Of a DNA stretch of 21,100 bases, positions 14,516 to 21,100 are shown in pieces. Source of the DNA: a virus. Every line of letters starts with the position of its first letter. The first letter of the stretch is position 1. The translations under genes and the position numbers were made by a program. The stretch spans positions 1 through 21,100 of the IMG/VR virus record IMGVR_UViG_3300020172_003043. One strand, written 5' to 3'. The notes beneath the pieces were generated by a model that was not told where the DNA came from, searched no databases, and was given only the letters and a program-made list of their open reading frames with translations.

Positions 14516-14533
14516 TTGTTATAGTTATAACAA
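14516..14533. promoter_or_regulatory. Perfect palindromic dyad upstream of the gp26-like gene
   Basis: TTGTTATA-GT-TATAACAA (8-bp arms, 2-nt centre) ends 8 nt before ATG 14542. This transcription unit lacks the usual TATTTATA element, so the dyad may be an operator or part of a different promoter. Confidence 0.4.
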
Positions 14534-14541
14534 AATAAATT

Positions 14542-15291
14542 ATGGAAGAATATAGAATTGACCCCACGATTGCGTACGATGTCGTGGAATTACCATCAAG
14601 AGGTATACATTATCAAAACAAAAAGAAATCGGTTAGGGTTGCTTACCTTACCGCGGTTGATGAAAACATTTTATCTGCACAAAATTTAATTGCAACCAAT
14701 GGTGTTGTTGATGAATTATTGAGAAGAAAAGTTTTAGATAGAGAAATCACACCGGAAGAAATAACCGAAGAAGATAAACAAGCAATCTTAATTTTTTTAA
14801 GAAATACAGCATTCGGTGCCGATTATACATTTTATTTAACGGACCCAAAAACGGATAAAGAATTTACTTCAACAGTTGATTTAAGTGAATTACAATTCAA
14901 AGAATTCAATTTAACACCTGATGTTAATAATGAATTCCAATATCACATGGATAAGTCAAATGTTGATATAACATTTAAATTTTTGACACCAAAACAACTA
15001 AAAGAAATTGATGAAATTGAAAAAAGTTGGAATGGAATTGGGGTTGCTCCTGTCGTTACCAAACAGTTAGAGATGATGATTAAAACTGTTTCAGGTAATA
15101 AGGACCCAATGAATATTAGAAATTTTATTGAAAAGTTACCTATCAAAGATTCTCAAGATTTTAGAAAATTCGTCAAAGAAAACAAACCCGGAATTAATTT
15201 AACAAGAAAAGTAATCGCCCCGTCAGGAGAAGAAATCAATGTAGAAGTTGGTTTTGGGGTGGAGTTTTTTCGCCCTTTCTACGGACTATAA
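14542..15291 (+). CDS. 26: Baseplate hub assembly protein (T4 gp26-like)
   Basis: A 249-residue protein. The N-terminal VVELPSRGIHYQNKKKSVRV followed by AVDENILSAQNLIATNGVVD, LLRRKVLDREIT and AILIFLRNTAFGADYTFYL is the pattern of the T4-type baseplate protein family containing gp26. The rest is helical, rich in Lys and Glu, and ends VEVGFGVEFFRPFYGL. Order (tube, gp26-like, gp51-like, tape measure) supports a role in building the central baseplate hub. The final 38 nt overlap the start of the next small ORF in another frame. Confidence in the family is good; the precise T4 role of gp26 remains limited knowledge. Confidence 0.8.
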   Translation: MEEYRIDPTIAYDVVELPSRGIHYQNKKKSVRVAYLTAVDENILSAQNLIATNGVVDELLRRKVLDREITPEEITEEDKQAILIFLRNTAFGADYTFYLTDPKTDKEFTSTVDLSELQFKEFNLTPDVNNEFQYHMDKSNVDITFKFLTPKQLKEIDEIEKSWNGIGVAPVVTKQLEMMIKTVSGNKDPMNIRNFIEKLPIKDSQDFRKFVKENKPGINLTRKVIAPSGEEINVEVGFGVEFFRPFYGL

Positions 15292-15424
15292 GAAAAATCA
15301 ATTAGACGAAATTTTATATTTGGTCAAAAGAGGGTTCGCTTATGGTGATGTCCTTACCATGCCCATTTATTTACGAAGATACTATGTAAACTACATTATT
15401 GAATTAGAAAACACTACTAAATAG
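15254..15424 (+). CDS. 51: Small baseplate hub assembly protein (T4 gp51-like), non-ATG start
   Basis: A frame open from 15245 to TAG 15422-15424 encodes YKKNQLDEILYLVKRGFAYG, then DVLTMPIYLRRYYVNYIIEL and ENTTK. The motif of an L-x-L-hydrophobic helix, GF-Y-DV and MP-x-x-RRYY is what small proteins following gp26 in T4-like phages look like, where gp51 acts in hub assembly. There is no ATG before the conserved part. The start is taken as TTG 15254 (about 56 residues), with TTG 15248 as an alternative. Another possibility is a +1 frameshift from the gp26-like gene near its T6 run (15265-15270), giving a fused product. The stop codon abuts the next TATTTATA element. Confidence 0.65.
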   Translation: MGWSFFALSTDYKKNQLDEILYLVKRGFAYGDVLTMPIYLRRYYVNYIIELENTTK

Positions 15425-15432
15425 TATTTATA
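15425..15432 (+). promoter_or_regulatory. TATTTATA element, 3 nt before the start codon
   Basis: TATTTATA-GGT-ATG(15436) directly follows the stop codon of the gp51-like ORF. It is one of the closest element-to-start spacings in the window. Confidence 0.5.
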
Positions 15433-15435
15433 GGT

Positions 15436-17388
15436 ATGGCATCACTTAATATTTCTAACCAAGCAAAAAGTTTAGCTCAATCTAAAAGGTACCAAGAGTT
15501 TTTAACTATGGTGGCTAAGGATAATAGGGTTAGTCTTAATGACGCTAACGTGAAACAAGAAATTGATAATGCTTACGTGAGTTATAGTTCAGTTGCTCCA
15601 ACTACGGGAAATGATGACAAGGGTAGTGGATTCAAAGAAACCACGAAAAGTGTTACTCAAGGAGCTAGTGATATTTTTAAAGGGACGTTAACAAACCAAA
15701 GTGTTTTACAACAAAATATTGGATACAACATGTCAAGTCTTCAATCAGAAGAGGCGATTGACTTTAGTTCAGTTTATAGTAGTATTGAAACATCTATTAA
15801 AAAAGGTGAAGGTGCCGTTAGTGTCATGAAAAACTTATTAGGTAGTTTACTAATGACTATAGGTGAACAAATCAATGACCAATTAGGTAAAGAGATTCAG
15901 TTAAGAAATAAAGTCAATTCCGAATTGGGGATGACGGGAGAATTATCAAAGGGTTTTAGAGATAACATTTTAGAAGCAGCACCCGCCGCGACCCAAATGG
16001 CGTTTAGTTTTGAAGAATTATCAAATTTTGCTGTAGATTTATCTAAAAACACAGGTAGAATGGTGGCATTCAATAAGGACACCTTAGTTGATGCACAAAA
16101 AACGGCAAGAGCGTTCTATGGTGATTTACGTTCACTTGGCTCGGCGTTAGATAGTTTTGAAAAAATCGGTACGGGAGCACAGGCGGCAATCACACAAATA
16201 GACAAAGCTGGTAAATCGTCTTTAGAATTAGGTTTAAATGCAAGAAAAGTTGTTGAGAGTCTTAGTTCTAATTTAAATAAAATGAATCAATATGGATTTA
16301 AAGACGGTGTTGAAGGTTTAACTAAAATGACACAAAAGTCCATTGAATTCAGAATGAATATGGATTCTGTTTTTAGATTGGCGGATGATTTATTTGACCC
16401 TGATAAGGCAATTGCATTATCTGCGGAATTACAAGCGATTGGTGGTACTATTGGTGATTTTAATGACCCACTGAAGTTAATGTACATGGCAACTAATGAT
16501 GCCGGTGGATTACAAGATGCAATGATTGGAGTTGCGGGTTCGTTAGCCACGTATAACCAAGAGTTAGGTAAATTTGAAATTACAGGAGCGAATCTAAGAA
16601 AGGCAAAAGAATTAAGTAAACAGTTGGGTATGAGTATGGAAGACTTAACCAACACGGCAATTAAGTCACAAGAAAGAACTTCAGCTTCTGCTGAATTAAT
16701 GTCTAAAGGTTTTGCGTTAAGTGATAAAGAAAAAGAATTCTTAACTAACATCTCAAGGATGGAAGGTGGTAAGATGGTTGTTGACGTTTCATCAATTTCA
16801 AAAGAGTTTGGTGGAGCACAACAAATTGCATTAGATGAACTTACCGAAACACAAAAAAACGTGTTATTGAAAAACCAAGAGGCGTTTGAAAAAATGTCCC
16901 CTGAAGAAATCGCGAGAGACCAATATACCGTAACACAAAATATCCAAAAAGATTTATCTGCAATGTTAACACTTGCAAAAGTAAATGCTGCTAAAGGTTT
17001 TAGGGGTGGTTTAGATGCGGTAGATAAGTTATTGGAAGAGAAAGCGGGGGATAAATTAAAAGAAACAACAACTGCAGCAGTTAAAGGACAAGAAAGTAAC
17101 GTGGTTGCTGAATTTGTTAAAGGAGCGGGTGAAGAGGCCAGTAAATTAATTGCAAAGGGAGTTGCTCTTACCGGAGTTAAGGTCGATAATTCAACGCAAA
17201 ATACCAACAATACCAACGGAACCACAAATAATGGTACGGTAACTACCGTTATACACAAACATTCACTTTCCGGTAGTGATGTTGTCACTGACTATACAAG
17301 AAGAACGTGGGACGAACAAATGGCGAAAACCAATCCACAAGATTATGCATCTGATACAAATTTATCAAACCCATTAAATAGAAAATAA
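15436..17388 (+). CDS. Tail tape-measure-like protein (gp29-type)
   Basis: A 650-residue, mostly helical protein. A hydrophobic helix GAVSVMKNLLGSLLMTIGEQ lies at about 126-145. The middle is typical of tape measures: LSSNLNKMNQYGFKDGVEGL, FRLADDLFDPDKAIALSAEL, QAIGGTIGDFNDPLKLMYMA, FEITGANLRKAKELSKQLGM and SMEDLTNTAIKSQERTSASA. A Thr/Asn-rich linker near 595-612 precedes a short C-terminal tail with VIHKHSLSG. The location after the hub-assembly genes and the length close to T4 gp29 (590) support a hub/tape-measure role. If fully helical at 0.15 nm per residue it would span about 97 nm, a rough tail length estimate. A long antisense open frame at 16287-17288 is a shadow of this gene. Confidence 0.78.
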   Translation: MASLNISNQAKSLAQSKRYQEFLTMVAKDNRVSLNDANVKQEIDNAYVSYSSVAPTTGNDDKGSGFKETTKSVTQGASDIFKGTLTNQSVLQQNIGYNMSSLQSEEAIDFSSVYSSIETSIKKGEGAVSVMKNLLGSLLMTIGEQINDQLGKEIQLRNKVNSELGMTGELSKGFRDNILEAAPAATQMAFSFEELSNFAVDLSKNTGRMVAFNKDTLVDAQKTARAFYGDLRSLGSALDSFEKIGTGAQAAITQIDKAGKSSLELGLNARKVVESLSSNLNKMNQYGFKDGVEGLTKMTQKSIEFRMNMDSVFRLADDLFDPDKAIALSAELQAIGGTIGDFNDPLKLMYMATNDAGGLQDAMIGVAGSLATYNQELGKFEITGANLRKAKELSKQLGMSMEDLTNTAIKSQERTSASAELMSKGFALSDKEKEFLTNISRMEGGKMVVDVSSISKEFGGAQQIALDELTETQKNVLLKNQEAFEKMSPEEIARDQYTVTQNIQKDLSAMLTLAKVNAAKGFRGGLDAVDKLLEEKAGDKLKETTTAAVKGQESNVVAEFVKGAGEEASKLIAKGVALTGVKVDNSTQNTNNTNGTTNNGTVTTVIHKHSLSGSDVVTDYTRRTWDEQMAKTNPQDYASDTNLSNPLNRK

Positions 17389-17402
17389 AATTAAAAAACA
17401 CC

Positions 17403-17410
17403 TATTTATA
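17403..17410 (+). promoter_or_regulatory. TATTTATA element, 12 nt before the start codon
   Basis: TATTTATA is followed by TAATAAAAATAA and ATG 17423. It lies in the 34-nt spacer after the tape-measure gene. Confidence 0.48.
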
Positions 17411-17422
17411 TAATAAAAATAA

Positions 17423-20400
17423 ATGCCAAGTTATTTAGATTTTAATAGTACTAAAGGTTTCAGGGACTTGTTGATTTCTCGTACCCTGAATAGACCCAAT
17501 GGGCCTCAAACCTTTACAAGTAGTAATTACGAACTACAAAATTTAAGTAATTTTCCAAATATTGACCCGGGTGATGTAAAATCACAATGGGGAACATATT
17601 GGGGTTGGAGTTTTGGTGAAAATTTATATACCGTACCAAATGGTGTGGTTGAAGAATATACGGACACATCTTTACCGTCACTTACACTTTTAAATAATGG
17701 AATAATTGCTCAAGGTTATATTGATTCATTTGTTAAAAGTGAGACCAATTTGGTTAGTATAATGACAGGACAAAACTTTGATACAGATTCAAGGTTGATG
17801 CAATTTGCAACAAAAAACATTAGAGAAAATAGATTAGGTCCTGTTTTTGCGAGAGTTGAACAAAATTTAACGTCAAATACATTAGGTCGAGTTAGATTAT
17901 TTGATGCGTTGGGTGGTAACACTGCGACCGCAATTAATTTAGTTACAGGTAGAGAACCTTTAATTGAAAAAAATTATAAAATTACAGTAGCAAAAACTTT
18001 ATTAGGTAAAGGTGTTGATTTCTTACAAACAGTTGCCGGTGTTGAATTTCCATTTAGTGAGATTCCCGGTGATTATTTATCAAACCCAAAAAACCCAATA
18101 CAGAACCCAAGACCTACCGCAAATACACAAGCAGGAGCAATTCTACAAGATGTAAGTGGAGTGTTAGGTTCTTTAATTGGAATCCAAAGAAGACCAAAAC
18201 TTGGTAGAAAACCGTCCGATTTAATGATTGAATATATGGGAGAAGGTCAAAAACAAATTTTATTTGACCAACTATCATATTCAACTTACGCACCTAACTA
18301 CACAACAACTGCAAGGTCTCAACAATCATCTAAGTTATTTAATTTTGTAAACAACGTTGCTCAAGGTGTTAAAAACGCATTAGGTATGGAAGCACCAAAA
18401 GGTGTTGCATATATTGGTGATGATAGGTCTACAGATGTAAAATATGCAATGTCAGATTTTAATGGTAACATGGTAAAAAGTAGTTACTATTTAAGTTTGA
18501 TGTTTGATGAAGTGCAAGCGTCGTTATTTGAAAGAAAGAAAAATATTGGTGAAGGTGGACAAATCGGTGGTAAACTAACATGGATTAGTTCTAACTCACG
18601 AAATAAACTTGGTTTACACAACAAAGAATATCAAAGCGAAGCCAACCAATATAGTCAATCACTTTCAACAAAATATGGTTTCAGAGACGATTCTATTTTA
18701 GGTAGAACACAAGAACTCTTAGACTCAATGCCAAAAGATGGTCTTTCATCTCGTACCCACGTTGGTAACGTGATAGACCAAACAAGTAGAATTTTCAGAG
18801 AAGGAGATTCGATGTTATCGAGAGGTTCCGCAATTAAATACGTTGACGCATACGGTGGAGAAACTGGCGCTGAATTCTGTAGAGTATGGACTAAAGATAG
18901 GTCTTATATGAACTATTCAGACACGATGAAAAGAACTGCGAATATTCGTAAGTTCGATGATAGTGTTATGGGTGGAGACAGTAGACCATGGAATATTAAC
19001 TACGCACCTATGTCAAGTGGTAGTTATGACCCAACAGGTAAAAACTCATTCGGAGCAAAAAATTCAACAAACATATTTGAACAAGGGGATGGATTTTATG
19101 CTAAAAAATATATGTTCTCAATTGAGAACTTAGCATGGAGAACATCAAATACTCCGGGATTCACCTATAATGACTTACCATACTGTGAAAGAGGTAATAA
19201 TGGTGGTCGTGTTATGTGGTTCCCTCCATACGATTTAAAAATAAGTGAAAGTAACAACGCAAGATGGCAAGACAATACCTTCTTAGGTAGACCCGAACCA
19301 ATTTATACATACCAAGATACATCAAGAAGTGGACAATTATCATTTAAAGTAATTGTCGACCACCCAAGTATTTTAAACCTTTTAGTTAGAGAATACTTTA
19401 AAGGAATGACCGATGAAGAGGCGGACAATTATATCAATGCATTCTTTGCCGGTTGTGAGGAATTAGATTTCTATGGATTAATTTTAAGATTTGCAAACTT
19501 AGGAGCGGATGATATTAAATTAATTCAATCTTATTTAGAAAAAGGAAAAGACCCTGATGTTATTCAAAATTACAAATATAACATACCACCAGCGGTTATT
19601 CCCGACCCAAATGCTGGACAAAATAATGGTAATTCGGGAAACAATTCAAAAGCGGAACCAACGGTTAAGGCGGAATTAAAATATGAAAATGATATTCCCG
19701 ACCCAAAAAATGAGACAAAAACACCAAGAAAGTACACTGATTTATATTCAGAATATTCAGGTAAAACTAATTTATATGTAAATAAATTAAAAGACGCTTT
19801 AGTAACTTTATCGACTAAACCAAAAACCGAACAAATCAAAAAAGAGATTGGTTATATTTTTGGCTCTGCGGATGTTACCATTGATAGTGCAGCAATTGAA
19901 GGTCAAACAGGTAAAACGCAAACATATTTTACTGATTTAGAAAAAAATTATACAACATATAATAGTGAATTAGAAAAACTAAAAAATAGTCTTTCAGGAA
20001 AAACCGCACAAGATATTAAAATTAAAATACAATCTTCGTGTTCTTCAGTTGCGACCGAGTTTTACAATGAAAGTTTGGCACTAAGAAGAAGTTATTCAGT
20101 GATTCAAGATATTTTTGACAAAATTAAAAATCCGACAGCAACATCACCTACTGTAAAATGGATTGATAAGATTGTACCTACGGTTAGCAATTTATCACCA
20201 ACAGATGTTGTTCAGATTACTAAAGGACAACCAATTACAATCATTAAGGAATATAGTTTTAAAGACTTAGGATGGGATTATGAAGGTAAAGTTATTATTT
20301 GGTCAAACAACTGGGGTGAAAACTTTACAGGTTCAGGTCCCGATAAAGATTGTGTTGGAAAAGAATTCCAATCAGATGTAGATTTAAAAATTTATACCCC

Positions 20401-21100
20401 GATTGCCGCATATTGTAGACAAACAACTTTTGAATTAGATTATTCAAAAACAACACAAGAACCACCAGCACCTACACCTACACCAAAAATACCCACAACT
20501 ATCGACCCTGATGGTAAGATTACAATTAATCCACCAACTAGAAAGGTTCAAATAGACCCGTTAAAAAGAATTATCATGAGAACACTTTCTGAATGTTTTT
20601 ATTTCAAAAAGTTAGAGGAGGATTCTCCCGTTCAATTTAAATCTTTAAAAGAAAAATTAAAGTATTTTCATCCAGGTTTTCACTCAATGACACCTGAGGG
20701 ACTAAACGCTCGTTTAACCTTCTTATTACAATGTATTAGACCGGGAGACACAATACCAATTAAAGGTATTGCTGATGATACCGATTTAAATGCAAGAAAT
20801 ACATCATTTGGACCACCACCTGTTTGTGTGTTAAGGATTGGGGATTTTTACCACTCAAAAATTATTATTAGAGATGTTAACATTACCTATGATGAAGGTA
20901 TTTGGGATTTAAATCCCGAAGGTATTGGAGTACAACCAATGATTGCAAACGTAACAATGCAAATATCATTTATTGGTGGACAAGGTTTATCAAAACCGGT
21001 AGAGAGATTACAAAACGCATTATCTTCAAATTTCTTTGCTAATACCGAAATGTACGATGAAAGGTCAATTGCAACAAATGAAACAATTGGAGGAAAGAAA
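17423..21100 (+). CDS. Very large tail/baseplate protein with an OmpA-like domain (3' end beyond window)
   Basis: The frame is open from ATG 17423 (MPSYLDFNSTKGFRDLLISR) to the last base: 1226 codons without a stop. The first 740 residues form an unrecognised structural region; a segment SGQLSFKVIVDHPSILNLLV lies near 636-655. From Y754 (KYENDIPDP) to about 985 the pattern follows OmpA-C-like peptidoglycan-binding domains of phage tail proteins, including N882-ESLALRRSYSV, then FKDLGWDYEGKVIIWSNNWG and a late Cys (YCRQTTFEL). A proline-rich linker (about 1010-1045) leads to a conserved module: KLKYFHPGFHSMTPEGLNAR, VCVLRIGDFYHSKIIIRDV, IWDLNPEGIGVQPMIANV and SFIGGQGLSKP. The position after the tape measure suggests baseplate or hub. 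An OmpA domain would let the tail tip bind peptidoglycan in the periplasm of a Gram-negative host. Confidence 0.75.
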   Translation, partial: MPSYLDFNSTKGFRDLLISRTLNRPNGPQTFTSSNYELQNLSNFPNIDPGDVKSQWGTYWGWSFGENLYTVPNGVVEEYTDTSLPSLTLLNNGIIAQGYIDSFVKSETNLVSIMTGQNFDTDSRLMQFATKNIRENRLGPVFARVEQNLTSNTLGRVRLFDALGGNTATAINLVTGREPLIEKNYKITVAKTLLGKGVDFLQTVAGVEFPFSEIPGDYLSNPKNPIQNPRPTANTQAGAILQDVSGVLGSLIGIQRRPKLGRKPSDLMIEYMGEGQKQILFDQLSYSTYAPNYTTTARSQQSSKLFNFVNNVAQGVKNALGMEAPKGVAYIGDDRSTDVKYAMSDFNGNMVKSSYYLSLMFDEVQASLFERKKNIGEGGQIGGKLTWISSNSRNKLGLHNKEYQSEANQYSQSLSTKYGFRDDSILGRTQELLDSMPKDGLSSRTHVGNVIDQTSRIFREGDSMLSRGSAIKYVDAYGGETGAEFCRVWTKDRSYMNYSDTMKRTANIRKFDDSVMGGDSRPWNINYAPMSSGSYDPTGKNSFGAKNSTNIFEQGDGFYAKKYMFSIENLAWRTSNTPGFTYNDLPYCERGNNGGRVMWFPPYDLKISESNNARWQDNTFLGRPEPIYTYQDTSRSGQLSFKVIVDHPSILNLLVREYFKGMTDEEADNYINAFFAGCEELDFYGLILRFANLGADDIKLIQSYLEKGKDPDVIQNYKYNIPPAVIPDPNAGQNNGNSGNNSKAEPTVKAELKYENDIPDPKNETKTPRKYTDLYSEYSGKTNLYVNKLKDALVTLSTKPKTEQIKKEIGYIFGSADVTIDSAAIEGQTGKTQTYFTDLEKNYTTYNSELEKLKNSLSGKTAQDIKIKIQSSCSSVATEFYNESLALRRSYSVIQDIFDKIKNPTATSPTVKWIDKIVPTVSNLSPTDVVQITKGQPITIIKEYSFKDLGWDYEGKVIIWSNNWGENFTGSGPDKDCVGKEFQSDVDLKIYTPIAAYCRQTTFELDYSKTTQEPPAPTPTPKIPTTIDPDGKITINPPTRKVQIDPLKRIIMRTLSECFYFKKLEEDSPVQFKSLKEKLKYFHPGFHSMTPEGLNARLTFLLQCIRPGDTIPIKGIADDTDLNARNTSFGPPPVCVLRIGDFYHSKIIIRDVNITYDEGIWDLNPEGIGVQPMIANVTMQISFIGGQGLSKPVERLQNALSSNFFANTEMYDERSIATNETIGGKK

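Noticed and set aside
368-15432. T4-type late promoters (TATAAATA) on the opposite strand
   Set aside because: The boxes would point away from the genes they precede, on both strands. Consistent gene-direction polarity of TATTTAT argues against it.
16287-17288. 333-codon open frame antisense to the tape-measure gene
   Set aside because: Its composition (Ser, Leu, Pro, Ala-rich) reflects the reverse of a well-supported helical protein. There is no promoter element or plausible start context.
1-21100. tRNA genes, insertion sequences and integrase/attachment sites
   Set aside because: I looked for cloverleaf-like segments, transposase motifs and terminal inverted repeats and saw none that I could support.

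Overview
This window is part of the genome of a contractile-tailed (T4-like, myovirus) phage. The evidence is a family-B DNA polymerase, a tail sheath followed by a tail tube, gp26- and gp51-like baseplate hub assembly proteins, a tape-measure-like protein and a very large OmpA-domain tail/baseplate protein. The DNA is strongly AT-rich. No gene start has a convincing Shine-Dalgarno sequence, and the leaders are A-rich or nearly absent. This start style, together with the protein families seen, points to a Bacteroidota (Flavobacteriia-like) host; that is an inference and is not proven by the sequence.

Layout. 1-353: the 3' end of an unidentified gene, followed by a stretch that looks coding but is broken across frames. 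380-1830 (+): two paralogous jelly-roll (C1q/TNF-like) proteins and a BppU-N-like baseplate protein. 1919-4816 (+): DNA polymerase with a leader hairpin. 4813-5931 (-): a neck/virion structural protein. 5970-7089 (+): a putative PD-(D/E)XK nuclease overlapped by a 74-residue acidic protein. 7066-8808 (-): an SNF2-family ATPase. 8869-10490 (+): two probable head-tail joining or tail-completion proteins. 10487-10663 (-): a short ribbon-helix-helix protein. 10801-13650 (+): a 949-residue sheath with a strong terminator. 13681-13947: a non-coding region with a degenerate 14-15 bp tandem CTAGT array. 13948-17388 (+): tube, terminator, gp26-like, a gp51-like ORF with a non-ATG start, and tape measure. 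17423 to the window end (+): the OmpA-domain tail/baseplate protein, which runs off the edge.

The tail genes would together build the sheath, tube, tape measure and baseplate hub of one tail machine. Replication and DNA-processing genes (polymerase, SNF2 ATPase, nuclease) are interleaved with them on alternating strands. Convergent neighbours overlap at their stop codons, so the packing is very tight.

The two most unusual signals are regulatory. First, a TATTTAT(A/T/C) element recurs upstream of transcription units on both strands, always in the orientation of the gene and often only 3-6 nt before the start codon. It may be a phage late promoter that gives leaderless or nearly leaderless mRNAs. 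Second, the CTAGT array between sheath and tube looks like a multi-site protein-binding region, either an origin or an enhancer.
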